Positions 21,340 through 32,898 of a DNA stretch of 64,000 nt are shown piece by piece (within the stretch, counting starts at the first letter, position 1; each line of letters opens with the position of its first letter). The DNA is from Helicostylum pulchrum. Taxonomy: Eukaryota > Mucoromycota > Mucoromycetes > Mucorales > Mucoraceae. The translations under genes and the position numbers were made by a program. The notes beneath the pieces were generated by a model. It searched no databases, was not told where the DNA came from, and saw only the letters and a program-made list of their open reading frames with translations. The stretch spans positions 496,001 through 560,000 of the forward strand of contig JAIXMO010000008.1 in assembly GCA_025677825.1 (NCBI GenBank). Reading direction: 5' to 3'.

Positions 21340-22190
21340 TTGATAAAGCCCTCAGTACTTGTTGAAAGAAAGTGGGGAGCTCGACAATTAATTCTAAATC
21401 AACCTCGTAGGTTGAATTCTATTAACATAGAAATGATTGATACCATGTTGAGTAACTTGATGGTAGTATTACAAATTGAATCAATATACAGTTTTTTTTT
21501 TCTTTCTTCTAAATACATATTACAAGGCTTGGGAAATATCCGACGAAGCAAAAATTATCCTTTTGAAAGGTGCTGGGAGAGCATTTTGTGCAGGTGAAGA
21601 TGCGAAAGGTATCTTTTTTTTAAGAATTTTTTTTTTACAATGATTACGCTATAATATATATGAATATATAGATCTTAGCAATAAAACAACGGACCCCAAT
21701 AGACATCACGAATTGGATCGCCAAGTGTATACACACTATGATTCGCTTCGCTTTATGGCTACTATAAAAGCATCTTATATTGCTATAATGGATGGAGTTA
21801 CAAGTACGTATAAAAAAAATGACGTTTAGCTCAACTCTCTCGATTGTTTCTTTTTTTTTTTTTTTTTGTTTAGTTTGCTCGTGATTTTTCTGAAGGTGTT
21901 TCATCTCGAGTTGTTAATAAGACCCAGATAGATTTGAAGACATTGATTCGGATAGGGATACTCGTGCTCGACATTTTAGTATAAATAACAAGCTAAATCT
22001 TACTAATTCTCAAGATTTCTATGTGCATCCGCATAAAAAATACGTTTTGCCGACTGAAGAGGAAATATTGTGTACTAAGGGTTTACATTGATTAAAAGGT
22101 GTTCAGTATACAGTGGCTTGGTTTGGAAGTAATAAGTTTGGTGTTAGGCCAAAGGTACACGATGTATTTGAAAGAAACAAAATTATTTAA
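21340..22190 (+). pseudogene. 3-hydroxyisobutyryl-CoA hydrolase (HIBCH) pseudogene
   Basis: Functional HIBCH works in valine breakdown in mitochondria. Here, pieces are recognisable in order but broken. 21346-21462 gives VLVERKWGARQLILNQPRRL and the following helix. 21529-21608 gives AWEISDEAKIILLKGAGRAF and CAGEDAK (oxyanion-hole loop). 21671-21805 ends IAIMDGVT, exactly where the second oxyanion-hole MGGG block should follow. That block and some 150-200 residues after it are missing. Sequence resumes near 21875 with FARDFSEGVSSRVVNK, then needs a one-base shift to read DPDRFEDID...VLPTEEEI, then meets an in-frame TGA at 22089 before a typical tail (FGVRPKVHDVFERN) ending at 22190. No start ATG is present. 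Internal loss, frameshift and stop make this a clear pseudogene. Confidence 0.8.
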
Positions 22191-22279
22191 TACAAGCGTT
22201 ACATTCTATTATTATTGAATTGTTGACATTTATGATCATCCGTTTTTTTTTATATAAAGATGGTTAAGAAATTTATTAT

Positions 22280-24312
22280 TTAGTTCGATATATTTGAATT
22301 ATCAGTTGAAGAACGACACCTTTTCGTTGAATTGAGCGAGTTTTGATAATCATCCGGAACAGATACAACGGGATTCGAATGCAGATCAGTTCTTGTGATA
22401 TGCGAAAGATATTTACGAAATGCTTTTTGAACAGATTGCATTTTACTAGAGTCTCTGGTAAAGATACGAATATTGATATCTTGAAATTTGGATGGAATCA
22501 TATATGATACTTTTTTCTTTGAAATATTAAATGATTCTATTATTGTTTTTTTAGATGTACGTTTAGTAACTACACTTGTAAAAATAAACGGGTTTTACTT
22601 TACCTTTGTCATTATACTTTGAAAAGAAACGAATTGAATCTACTGGATTACTTTCGTTCATGGAATAATTAATTTTTGTGAATGTAACGATTATATCTTG
22701 TTCAGATAGTTTAGCGTTGTCAGACTGGTAATTAGCTATATCTTGTGATGTGATTGTATCCTTGTTTAAACGGGATTCTAGTTCGGGCGGTACCAAGAAC
22801 TCGTCTACAAATTTGTATAAATTACGTGTTCGAATATCTTTGACGATACGTCGTGATTCTTGTAACTCGGGACATTTTGATTTTTCAATTGAACGAATTA
22901 TATCGTCTGTCATAAAAAGATACTCTTCTGGATTACTAACCGAATCAGCAATATTTAAGTAGTTATCTAAGAATATAATATATCAGTTTGCTAAAAAAAA
23001 TTTAATTTTTTTTTTGTTTTGTTATTAAACTTTACTGGCAGCTAAAAAAGCATCTACAATCATTAACTCTATTGCTTTTCCAACACGATGCGTATAGATT
23101 TGTTTAAATAAACTATAGCGCGTATGAAACATTTCATAAATATTGTATACTTCTTTTTGGTGATAGCATATTTCGTTATTGACAACTCGACTATATACAA
23201 GTAATCTTTTGGCGTCGTAAGAACTTCGAAGTCCTAAATTATATGCGTCTCTTTCAATATAATCAAATTTATCTACGTCTACACTGTTTTTCTTATTGGC
23301 TACAATGTCAAATAAAAAATTTCGATCTTGATAACGGCTATTACATACAGTTAAGATACCCGCGTACACACACACAAAAATTCATTGTAAATTACCTTTT
23401 TGATCTCGGTTCACCGGCTATTAAATCTTTTATAAAATTAATTTCATTGGATTCCATGTCTATATTATTATCGTCTATCAAGTACTCCAGCATCATTTCA
23501 GAAGCTTGTTCGTGAGACCAATTTAATCCTGGTCTATTGTAAATTTCTTTTTTTTAGGGGTGTGTTGATTCCCGTATATGTATAAATATGTAATTTACCT
23601 GGCTAATGGCATAAATGCATTATCAAACACATGACTAAATGGACCGTGGCCTAATATAAATTATCAGCACCAAAAAAAATAAAAAAATGTGCAGTTTCTT
23701 ACCTAAATCATGACATAACCTTTTTAAAAACAAATTAATATAGAGGGCTTTTTTTTTGTTAAGGAAAAAATATAATTTTACCCAGCTAATTTGACACATT
23801 TCACTTCGTCTTCAGTGATTTCTAATTCGGGCTGTTCTCGTGCGAATCTTTCAACAAGAGTACCGGATAAATGTGATACACCTAATTGTGTTTTTATTAA
23901 TATATAAATCTTTGGTTTGTATGTATCTCTCTCTTTTTACCTATTGAATGTTCAAACCGGTTATGACTTGCTCCAGGAAAGACAAAATAAAGAGGGCCGA
24001 GCTGAATTTTTTTATTATTATTATTATGTTGAGAAATATATGTATATTATATATATAACTTGCCTGTTTTAAATCTCGTAGTCTTTGAAACTGTACAGTA
24101 TCAATGAACTCTACAGTGAAATCGTCTAGTGTAATGTGCCCCTATATCTGTATGTTAAATGACTAGCGTAATACACGTATTTTTATATATATATATAAAA
24201 CACATACGTGAATAGGATCATTAATAATTTTATGTCCATCATAGAATGATCCAGAGTGTTGTTTTTGAAACGAATTATCTTCGTATGTATTTACGATGCC
24301 ATTCACTGCCAT
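22280..24312 (-). CDS. SAMHD1-type HD-domain dNTP triphosphohydrolase
   Basis: SAMHD1 enzymes cleave dNTPs to deoxynucleosides and triphosphate and so set dNTP pools. Ten exons, 24208-24312, 24064-24141, 23941-24001, 23782-23881, 23703-23719, 23599-23650, 23396-23533, 23036-23337, 22604-22966 and 22280-22569, give 501 aa in phase. The HD metal ligands are all present: His79 in RFEHS, His118-Asp119 in GLCHDLGHGPFSHVFD, and Asp206 in VDVDKFDYIERD. The family start IINDPIHGHI, FQRLRDLKQLG and VFPGASHNRFEHS follow animal SAMHD1 closely. There is no N-terminal SAM domain; the protein starts 27 residues before IINDPIH. The C-terminus is basic and Ser-rich. Two oddities: exon 5 is only 17 nt, and intron 2 uses a GC donor (CAG|GCAAGT). 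Both fit the conserved protein exactly. Confidence 0.92.
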
Positions 24313-24476
24313 ATTTTTTCTTAAAAATAAAATAAAATAAAAAGTAAAAGAAAAGGGAAACAATTACATCATTTGAATTGTTCATCCCCGCAGTTTTTAT
24401 AGTTTTTTCGGAAAAAGATTCTATTTGTTGGGTGCACATAACGCGCAGTAAAAAAAAAGGGAGTTTTTTATTTAAA

Positions 24477-26256
24477 TTAATTGGCTAAAGGAAGATCGCT
24501 TAACCACTTGTTAAAGAAATCAAGAGCATTTTCAGGCTGATCATAAGGAACCTGTATTTTAGAAGGAAAAAAACATGTTAGTTATATACATGTATAAAGG
24601 TTTTGCGATTATTTTACCATGTGACCAGCATCAAAAATCCTTAAAAACGTAAGGTTATCAAAACTACGAACATTACCAGCATGTTTACCGGTGAGATCAC
24701 TGTACCACTTTTCATCTACAGCAGCATTATATCCTTCTTTTCCAGACCATTCCATTTTTTTACTCCATTCCAAATTACCAACCCTAAAATAGATACGCGT
24801 AAGAAAGCTTTACTCGGACGCCCTAAAATATTATATATTTTTTTACCAGTTACAAATCCAGTCCATATCACCGACATAGAGTATGACACGAACACCGGAA
24901 TCTAATGTTTCAGCGACATGGCTTGTGAAGTCTTTAGCACTAATTTTTTTTTTTTACAAATTAGTAAATTATGGATATTTCTGAACAAGTCTTGTATTAC
25001 CCATCACCAGTTTGGTAAAATCTGTAACCAACGGAATCACTGCATCCTGCATACTTTCCAGCTCTTTCATCGACGCCTAAATTCTCTCTTACGTCTTCAT
25101 CATTAGCGTATTTCTCAATGGACTCAATCAAACCGTAACATAACCCACTATCACCTTCACACTCTTTGCGAATATCATAAGGGTTTAAGCCAGTCTTATC
25201 AAAAGGTCCGGCTTGTGTCTTTTCACAATAAAGCGTAGCAGGAATACACGTAAAAGAATTGGGATGGTTGTAACATGTGTCCATTAATTTTTTACAGCGT
25301 GGGTAAGAGTTTTTCATGTTGGTACAGGTTGCTTCGTTAAATAAAGGCTTATAGACACTGTCGTTAGCACAAGCGTATGTTTCATAATGCTCAAATTGAG
25401 TTCGAGGATCAGTCCAACCGTTACCAATTAAAACGGATTGAAAATTGATCTTAACAGCATCACCTCCGTCGTCGTTTTCAGTGAGCTTGTTATTGTTACG
25501 GATGATTTCAGTAGAGATAGCAGGAAGGTAATGACCGCCGTAGGATTCACCAGAGATATGGAACGGGTTACTGGCGTATTGTGTGTACTCGGAAAGGAAG
25601 AGTTGTAAAAAGGCGTATACGTCACGAGCTGATTCTTGTGTACTCTTGACTTTGGTTTCTCCGTAACTGTATCCAACATTGACGGGTTGGTCTAAAAAGA
25701 CAACGTTGGCAGCAGTGTTCCAACTATAAGGGTTTCTGATCGTATCGTTACCAAAGGAGTTTACTTGACAAGGACTTTTTTTTTTTTAAAAAAAATATTA
25801 ATATATTATTACTTGTTACTTTAAAACAAACAATTTTTACCCAAGTTCCATCCATAATCCCATCATAGAAGAACAACCAGGACCTCCGTTTAACCATAAA
25901 ACGGTTGGGTCTGTAGAAGGGTCGGTTCTGGATTCAAAGAAATAAAAGAAGAAATGGTCGTCTGTATCATGTTTATCAATGTACCCAGAATACTAATGGC
26001 ATATATTAAGTAAAAACATACAAAAAGGGAACAGTTGCATATATTTCTTTTTTTTTACCTGGACTCCTTCTTCGCATGATTTTGGTTGCTTGATTCTAAC
26101 AGAATAACCTTCAACATTTTTATTTTGCAAGATACGGTACCCTTGAGTTTCATATTCTTTATGTTTCAAAGAGACTTGCATAGGAGAAATAGCATTTGTT
26201 ATTACCAAGGAACCCAATCCAACAGCAAAAGCTAATATTTTCTTTGAGAACAACAT
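24477..26256 (-). CDS. Serine carboxypeptidase, S10 family (carboxypeptidase Y-like)
   Basis: This secretory or vacuolar exopeptidase removes C-terminal residues from peptides. Six exons, 26059-26256, 25841-25992, 25001-25774, 24847-24939, 24618-24783 and 24477-24551, give 485 aa. A signal peptide is evident ([20 protein letters not shown]). Substrate-binding [15 protein letters not shown], nucleophile Ser in [13 protein letters not shown], catalytic Asp in [14 protein letters not shown] and His in FDAGHMVPYDQP are all visible, so it should be active. A Cys-rich insert at about residues 270-330 has paired cysteines typical of the family. A propeptide of about 40 residues ([16 protein letters not shown]...) follows the signal. 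The start lies ~620 bp from the divergent GATA gene. Confidence 0.94.
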
Positions 26257-26875
26257 TTTCGGGCAAAAGGAAGAGAAAAAGAAAAAAAGGTCTATTTCTT
26301 TCGAGTTTATCTTTTAACCGGACAATTTTTTAGTTTTCGCGAATTCGGTAAGATTTGAACAAGCGAAAAAAGTTTTTATCCCACGCTAAACATTATCGTT
26401 TTTTTTTTTTTTCCCTGTCTTCCCTTGAAATGTAAAAAAAAAAATGGTTACACTTGGTATTACTATTACCGGATAACAACATTTGTAATACAGATATTGC
26501 ATCATGAATCAACGAAAGAGTTTATCTGTTTAACTGTATAGGAATGATAAAATGTTTCCCGGAGTATTTTTTTATTTTTATTTGCAAGGAAAGTAACAAA
26601 GGGGAGAATAATTGGGTATTTAGTTATTCCAACGAAGAAAAAAAAAAAGCGCACAAGCTTTTGTTATCTGTCACCGTAATGATCTCGTATCTTATCTTTT
26701 GTTCATGACTTTTTTTTTTTTTTTTTTGGAGCTACAAAAAAAAATACAGGCACGGTATTGCTCCAATCATAGGATTGTTATTAATTGGATATTCTTGCCT
26801 TGTTTTTTTTTCCTTTTTTTTCTTTCTTCTTCTCTTTTTTTTTTGCCTTTATCTTGCTATTACAGTGACGTAAAT
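26257..26875. other. Divergent intergenic region
   Basis: This 0.6 kb stretch separates the carboxypeptidase and the GATA factor starts. It is T/A-homopolymer rich. A long T-rich (TTTTCT) tract ending in TTACAG just before 26876 could be a leader intron acceptor for the GATA gene. No ORF of interest. Confidence 0.4.
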
Positions 26876-27742
26876 ATGAATACAAATGATTTATGCGCAT
26901 CCTCTTCTTCTTCGCATCAATGGAACGATCGTGAAAATATACAGGCTATAGCGCCAAGAGATACGAATAGACATCAACACAATGGTACAGATGAATGTCG
27001 TGATTGTAAGACACTTAAAAATACGCGGTGCTATAATTGTGACACCAGCACCACGCCACTGTGGAGAAGGGACGATGAAGGTAATAATATATGTAATGCA
27101 TGCGGACTCTATTATAAACTGCACAGTGTTCATCGACCACTTTCCATGAAGAGAACTATCATTCATCGACGTAAACGAGTCCATATGGTTAGAAAATATC
27201 TACAAGACCAACCACCTTTACAGCAAAGAACAACGACAGACGTAGAAAATGATCGTAGAAGAGACAGCTTTCAAAGTGATAGTAATGTAGACATTCCGTT
27301 ATCTATTATTCCTCGACGTCGATCTTCTTTACATCAACTATCTCCCATTATTGATCAACCGCCTTTATCTTGCGCGCCACCATCGGAACCATTACCCAAT
27401 ATCCAATCATTTTTAAATACTTTAAAAATGGCTGAAGAAGAAGAAGAAGAAGAAGAAGAAAAAGAAAAGGTTTTGCCGACCAATACTGCGGATTTAACAA
27501 ATATGTTGCTTTTGGAACCAGCTAAATTCTGTAACGCTTTAGCAAACAGAAGAGATCAACTGCAAAAGGAATTAAATAGTATCAATCAGTTATTGTCACA
27601 GTCTTCTTCACTTGTTAGTAGTAGTAGTAGTAATGAATCTACTAGTAGTAATAATAATGTGTTGATAGGTTCCATATTAGATGCTATTCGATCAAGGCAG
27701 CAGCAAAGTATACCCACAAATGACAGTAGTAAAGATGAATGA
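26876..27742 (+). CDS. GATA-type zinc-finger transcription factor (iron-regulator-like)
   Basis: A single exon from the ATG at 26876 encodes 288 aa; the upstream in-frame extension is a Phe-rich leader translation. One GATA finger of the Cys-X2-Cys-X17-Cys-X2-Cys type occupies about residues 60-85 ([14 protein letters not shown], then [18 protein letters not shown]) with the basic tail [13 protein letters not shown]. The tail and the preceding cysteines ([12 protein letters not shown]) resemble fungal siderophore-repressor GATA factors, as does the C-terminal [18 protein letters not shown] helix. Those proteins usually have two fingers; only one is seen here. Homopolymeric codon runs encode a poly-Glu stretch (~183-195) and poly-Ser patches. 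Nuclear regulator; iron or nitrogen control cannot be decided from sequence. Confidence 0.85.
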   Translation: MNTNDLCASSSSSHQWNDRENIQAIAPRDTNRHQHNGTDECRDCKTLKNTRCYNCDTSTTPLWRRDDEGNNICNACGLYYKLHSVHRPLSMKRTIIHRRKRVHMVRKYLQDQPPLQQRTTTDVENDRRRDSFQSDSNVDIPLSIIPRRRSSLHQLSPIIDQPPLSCAPPSEPLPNIQSFLNTLKMAEEEEEEEEEKEKVLPTNTADLTNMLLLEPAKFCNALANRRDQLQKELNSINQLLSQSSSLVSSSSSNESTSSNNNVLIGSILDAIRSRQQQSIPTNDSSKDE

Positions 27743-27828
27743 AATTAATAAAAAGATTATTATAAATAGCTTTTTTTTTTATTGTTATTTTTCTTTATGT
27801 GTGTATATTATATGATAAACTACTCCTA

Positions 27829-29070
27829 TTAGTCTCCTGTAATCAATAGAGGTGGAAACTTTGAAGGAGCAAAACCAATACGTGGAATATCACCAAAATC
27901 AAATACGGTAACAAACTGTCTTAGAATCATATTTCCCAATATGAATTTATCGTCAGAAGGAATAAACAGAAACAAACATTGACCATCGGAATCACGCTTT
28001 GAGATGAGTTGAGATACAGGAATATTTATATTTGTGTTATTATGATCGATGGAAGATTTAAAGTAAATATTTACAGAATCAAGGCTTGACTGAAACTGAC
28101 AATCGATAGTGAACACACCATCTTCATTTAAAGCAAAAGTACCATTGGAAGTAATAGACATTGCTAAATCATTTGCTAAAGCACGAGGTAAATACATAAA
28201 ATTTGATCCTGTATCTATACCAAATGGTGTTCCTTGATTAAATTTGAAATTACGGGATTTATCTACTGCTTTATGGTTATGAAATTGTAAACCTTCTACA
28301 TTAATTGACCATCGACTTGGGCCACTAGAAGAATTAACAAGGTCCGTATACACAAACTTTTCTGAAATCCCTTCTGTATCAATACCACCTAATATCAATT
28401 TTCCTTTATCTTGGTTCATAGAGATTGAAAATACCGGGTTTGGAATAAGACCAGCTTTATACAATGAAATTGGGAAGGGATCATATTTGGGTCCTTTATC
28501 TTGTAAATAACGTACGGTACCACTAGGTAAACCTGCTCCCAAAATGCCATCCAAGATGATATGATCTACGTCTGTCTCTTGGTTTTGATCTGAGATGGGA
28601 CCCACCGCATTGTTTACTGTAGCCAATGTTTGTTGATTCACCGTAATCTTTTCTTGGTCATTGATAACAAAGGACATGGTATCTTTAAAATAATGACCAC
28701 TAGCACTACCAATACCATACGTAATTAAAAACTCGTCTTGCAATGCCTCATACGTACTTGATGTTGAAGTATTGAAATGGTTAAGAAATGCGGGGCAGCC
28801 ATTACTAGGTGAGCATTCTGAAGAAGCTATCCAGGTATCTGCACTTCCTGTATCAAATAATAATAAAAATTCTTGAGCAGGTGTGCCTATTTGCACTTTA
28901 ACAGCCAGTTCGCTTAAATCAACATCTTCTATTAAGGGTACAACAATGTCTCTTTTAGTTAATCTTTTGCTTTTTATAAACTGAAGAGGTAAATGAATAG
29001 GTTGAGGTTTGGTTGGAAATGATAATACACTGCTTGCTGATATAACAAGTAGTAGCGTATTAAAGTGCAT
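27829..29070 (-). CDS. Secreted pepsin-like aspartic protease (A1 family)
   Basis: A single exon of 413 aa. I use the ATG at 29070, which gives a clean signal peptide (MHFNTLLLVISASSVLSFP); the 27 codons upstream are not convincing. A propeptide with a Lys-Arg processing site (RLTKRDIV) precedes the mature enzyme. Both catalytic Asp motifs are present: LLLFDTGSADTW and GIDTGSNFMYLP. Other family blocks are VQIGTPAQEF, ITYGIGSASGHY (flap Tyr), DGILGAGLP and FILGNMILRQFVTVFDF. One or more cysteine pairs are visible. It is similar in plan to rhizopuspepsin-like proteases of Mucorales, though more divergent, with an extra loop near residue 180-190. It should act extracellularly or in the vacuole. 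Confidence 0.9.
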   Translation of the reverse strand: MHFNTLLLVISASSVLSFPTKPQPIHLPLQFIKSKRLTKRDIVVPLIEDVDLSELAVKVQIGTPAQEFLLLFDTGSADTWIASSECSPSNGCPAFLNHFNTSTSSTYEALQDEFLITYGIGSASGHYFKDTMSFVINDQEKITVNQQTLATVNNAVGPISDQNQETDVDHIILDGILGAGLPSGTVRYLQDKGPKYDPFPISLYKAGLIPNPVFSISMNQDKGKLILGGIDTEGISEKFVYTDLVNSSSGPSRWSINVEGLQFHNHKAVDKSRNFKFNQGTPFGIDTGSNFMYLPRALANDLAMSITSNGTFALNEDGVFTIDCQFQSSLDSVNIYFKSSIDHNNTNINIPVSQLISKRDSDGQCLFLFIPSDDKFILGNMILRQFVTVFDFGDIPRIGFAPSKFPPLLITGD

Positions 29071-30319
29071 ATTCTTATTATGTTCCTTTAAAAGAGAGAG
29101 AGAGAGAAAGTAATCATATGTAAAAAAAAAAAAGGGATTATTTATATACACTGTACGGCATAAACAGACCCCCTCCTATTTTTTGCAGCAAAAAAAGAAA
29201 AAAGGGGTGAAAAAGATGAGTTATTGTACAGCTTAGTAAAGAGAACAAAGAAACACGTTATTCACAACCTGATATAAAAATTCCAGTAAAAAAAAGAGAG
29301 GGCCCTTTCATAGTAGACATTTAACAAAAAAAATGCAGGAGTCTCACTTTTTCTATTAATATAAATCTGACATATTTTATTGTTTTAAAGTCTTCTATCA
29401 ACTGAACGACGTAAAGGTTCACCTTCCTTTGCTGCTTCTTGCGTATTGTATGCAGAACTCGACGTCACTGAATTATTTTGTGTGTAATCTTTTAAACGAT
29501 CCATAGTATAGCTTTTACTAATTGTGTATGCAAGTACTGCAGCTATTTTATCGAAACAACGTTATAAAAAAAAAATCTCTTTTATCGGGTCCCACACTAA
29601 TAATAATAAAAAAAAAACTTACAAACTGCAAGCGTTGTCCTATTCAAATAAAACTTTTTTTTTAGTTAAAGTAACTTTTATTTGCTGCTTTACAATGTCG
29701 TATTTTACCAGCCAATTAATACAGATTTAGGTGTGTTCTTGATCATGTTAATGTTTAAAGAAAAAAAGAAAAAGGTGAGCTGTTAATTTTATTTGCACTG
29801 ACATGGAAGCCTTGCATAAGTCCGCAAAAAAAAAAAAACTTTAATTCACCGAAAAAAACTGGCGGGTAGTGAGAGTGTTACAGGGCGTTAAAATATACAC
29901 GTTGCATTGATACGGATAAAGACATTTTGCGTAGACTGTACACAATGGATTATTTTTTTTTCTGCTTGAATTACCCTTAAAACGACATGTGTTTTTTTTT
30001 GCCTCGCACTGCTAAGTGGGACGTAGTTTTTTTTGAAGCGGCATACGATAAAAAAAAAAAAAAAGAGGGGTGAGAAAGGACGTTTCAGAGTCAAGACGAT
30101 ACACTGATAATATTGTAATCTTGTACATGTAGTTATACTACCTAGGCAAACGTTAAAAAATATGTACATGCACCACTTTATGAGTGGAACAAGTTCATTT
30201 GATTGGTTAACGTGTCTTTATCTATTTTTATTTTTTTTCGTTTTTTTTTATTTATTTTTTCTTGCTCTTTTTTCGCTTCTCCCACTCTGTCTCACACTCT
30301 CTCTATTAAGCAGTATAAA
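29071..30319. other. Intergenic region with one very small ORF
   Basis: About 1.25 kb between the divergent protease and HSF-type genes. Apart from the 39-codon ORF listed separately, the sequence is A/T-homopolymer rich and shows no supported gene. The last 100 bp before 30320 are a strong T/C-rich tract, a usual promoter feature here. Confidence 0.4.
29385..29504 (-). CDS. Possible micro-ORF (39 aa)
   Basis: ATG at 29504 opens a 39-codon hydrophilic frame (MDRLKDYTQNNSVTSSSAYN... ending RRSVDRRL) that is followed at once by AATAAA-like sequence. Its composition is polar and non-repetitive, unlike the flanks. It is comparable in style to the small hydrophilic ORF at 32899. No family is recognised and a further upstream exon is possible. 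Confidence 0.3.
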   Translation of the reverse strand: MDRLKDYTQNNSVTSSSAYNTQEAAKEGEPLRRSVDRRL

Positions 30320-31696
30320 ATGAACGATAACCATACAACTTCGGTGGCATCTTTAGGGATTAATACACATTTTAGTAATAGTTCAGTTTCTTCAGGTGGT
30401 TCGCCTTTAAACTCTCCATTAATGTCTCCTGCACCAGGATCTCCTTTTCCTCCAGAAAATTCATCTTGGGATCAATTACAAAACCAGTTTACACAACAAA
30501 TGTCATTACAGCCTCCTTCACCTGCACCACCAGTGACAACAAAGTCAGGTAGTGGTAATACTTTTGTACATAAATTATACAAGTAAGTTTTTATTTTATT
30601 TTGTTTGGGGGTTTCTTTTTTTGTTGTTTCACTTTTTTTGTCTTACCTTAGTTATTATTATAGTATGGTTGTGGATAAACAGTATCAACATTTAATTGCT
30701 TGGACATATACAGGAACATCATTTATTGTTTGTAATATAACCGAGTTTTCGCGAGACGTGTTACCAAAGCACTTTAAGCACAATAATTTTAGTAGTTTTG
30801 TTAGACAGTTAAATATGTACGGATTTCATAAAGTCAATAAATCTCCCAGAGGACATCGTACATTGGCAGAAAATCAAATATGGGAATTCTCTCATTCAAA
30901 GTTTTTAAGGAATAGGCCAGATTTATTAGATGAAATTAAGCGTAAAGCACTAGAAAATGAATCGGTTAGAAGAGATACAAGCGATATTAATTCCCACATG
31001 ACAATGATGCAAATGTCACAAACTGATATGCTGCAACAAATATCTCAATTACAAGAAAATCTAAATCAAGTTGTACACGAATTAACTGAAACAAAGAGAA
31101 GGCAATTATTACAGCAACAAACTATAAAGGATATGATGGACTTTATGACTAAACAGTATGGTTCTTCTTGTCCAACTCTTACTCAAACTCAAGATAATAC
31201 TACCGAAGTCTTTGACAATTTTGAAATTAAGCAAGATCCAGATAGACCTCCACCTCCCATCTTTATTACCTCTGCAGATCATCATCATCAACAGCAGCAA
31301 CAACAACAGCAACAGCAACAAAATATACAGCAGCAGCAACAAAACATACAGCATCAGCAACAACAAGGTTTTTATTTAAACATAAGTGAGCAATCTAATA
31401 GTAATAGCAACAACAATAACAACAACAGCAATACGCCTCCCTCTAATAATAACAACAATACTCAACCACTTTCTGTACAAACTCAAATCAACATGAACCA
31501 ATATCAACCAAGATCTCCTTCCTATCAAAATGCAATGAATACACCGTTACCTCCTAGTCCTTGTCCAAGTTCTGGCAATTATCTAGCTTCTTCTGAAGAA
31601 AATCCAATCTATAGTCCAAGAAGTCCAATAACGCCTAATTCTTATATCATGAATTCACAGCAACAAAGGCAATACAATAATAATTATCACTCGTAA
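30320..31696 (+). CDS. HSF-type DNA-binding transcription factor
   Basis: Two exons, 30320-30582 and 30664-31696, give 431 aa. The winged-helix HSF domain spans about residues 80-185: FVHKLYNMVVDKQYQHLIAW, then FIVCNITEFSRDVLPKHFKH, the recognition helix NNFSSFVRQLNMYGFHKV and the end WEFSHSKFLRNRPDLL. A coiled-coil heptad region for trimerisation follows (DMLQQISQLQENLNQVVHEL). The N-terminus is Ser/Pro-rich. The C-terminal half is low-complexity with His, Gln and Asn repeats. The plan fits heat-shock factor or the related Sfl1/Skn7-like group; the missing receiver domain argues against Skn7. The intron splits the codon for Asn just inside the HSF domain. Confidence 0.9.
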
Positions 31697-31983
31697 AAAT
31701 AAAAAAATAACTGCTGTTTAAATAAAATAACGTGACGTATGATACTATTTTATTTTTTTTGCACGTCTTTTTTTTTTTTTTTTCTCTCTCTCTTTTTCTT
31801 TCAAAAAAAAAAAGCAGAAAGGTAAAGAAAAAGAGTACTCATCTTGAAACAAAAAAGTAAATAACAAGTATTTTTTCTTTATTCTAGTAGATTCACTTCA
31901 AACCTAAAAATAAATAAATAACACTTTTAGACGATCTACTTAAAAGAGCAACATTATATTACACACTTTACAAAAACAAAAAA

Positions 31984-32394
31984 ATGCTTCCCCTCTCACT
32001 CTTACACACGGCAGCTGGACACCCTATGTTAGTCGAACTCAAAAGTGGCGAAACGTTTAACGGTCATTTAGTCAACTGCGATAATTGGATGAATTTAACC
32101 TTACGTGAAGTTATTCAAACGTCACCTGATGGAGATAAGTTTTGGAGATTACCAGAGTGTTATATTAGAGGCAACACAATCAAATATCTTAACGTACCAG
32201 AGGAAATTGTAGATATGGTTAAAGAGGATGAAACCAGACAAAGACATATGACTGGACGCGGTAGAGGTCGTGGAAATAACAACTTTAATAATTCTCGTGG
32301 TGGTGGCGGTGGAAGAGGTGGAAACGCTAGAGGTGGAAGAGGTGGAAGAGGTGGTGCTAATGTTAATGCTACCGTACTTGGTGCAAGATCATAA
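31984..32394 (+). CDS. LSM4: U6 snRNA-associated Sm-like protein LSm4
   Basis: LSm4 is part of the LSm1-7 (mRNA decapping) and LSm2-8 (U6 snRNA) rings. A single exon encodes 136 aa. The Sm fold covers the first ~80 residues: [38 protein letters not shown] (Sm1 motif) and [18 protein letters not shown] (Sm2 motif). The C-terminus is an RGG/Gly-Asn-rich tail, which is usual for LSm4 and promotes P-body assembly. The length and order match the family closely. Confidence 0.95.
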   Translation: MLPLSLLHTAAGHPMLVELKSGETFNGHLVNCDNWMNLTLREVIQTSPDGDKFWRLPECYIRGNTIKYLNVPEEIVDMVKEDETRQRHMTGRGRGRGNNNFNNSRGGGGGRGGNARGGRGGRGGANVNATVLGARS

Positions 32395-32898
32395 AAAAGA
32401 AAGATTTTGTCTTTTATAAACCTAAAACACACATACAAAAAAAAAAATATAATATGTGCTGACCCATTTAAACTCTTTTTTTTTTTTTTTTCTTTTTTTT
32501 CTTTTCTTTACCTCCTTTTTTTTTTTTTACTACGCTTGAAATTTGATCTTTGTTCTTGTTTTTGAAAAAAAAACTTTTATGTGTGTAATAATAATAATAA
32601 AATGGTTATTCGTTTTACACTCCTCCAAAGTTTTATTTCTTTATGATATATGCGGTTCAAGCACTTGAAAAGCTTAAAGAAACATGTTTTTCATTGTAGA
32701 TATTGACCATGTTATCAAATAATGTAACATTGTTACACGGTCTACTTTGCTCAAAGTACCAACTGCTGAACGGTTCATTATTTCAGCTTGCATGAAACAG
32801 GGGGGTAATTTAACAATGGAGTCGTAAGCAGAGATATATAAAAAAGTGTGAAGCAAAAAGATGTAATTGTAACTACTTTTCTTTCTAACATCTTAAAT
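32395..32898. other. Intergenic spacer
   Basis: No supported gene. Several T/A homopolymers follow LSM4, and a TATA-like ATATATAAAA lies at 32834-32843, about 60 bp before the micro-ORF at 32899. Confidence 0.4.

Noticed and set aside
31109..31379. Leu/Ile/Ser-rich ORFs opposite or out of frame with the HSF-type gene
   Set aside because: They are translations of the CAG/CAA repeat in other frames.
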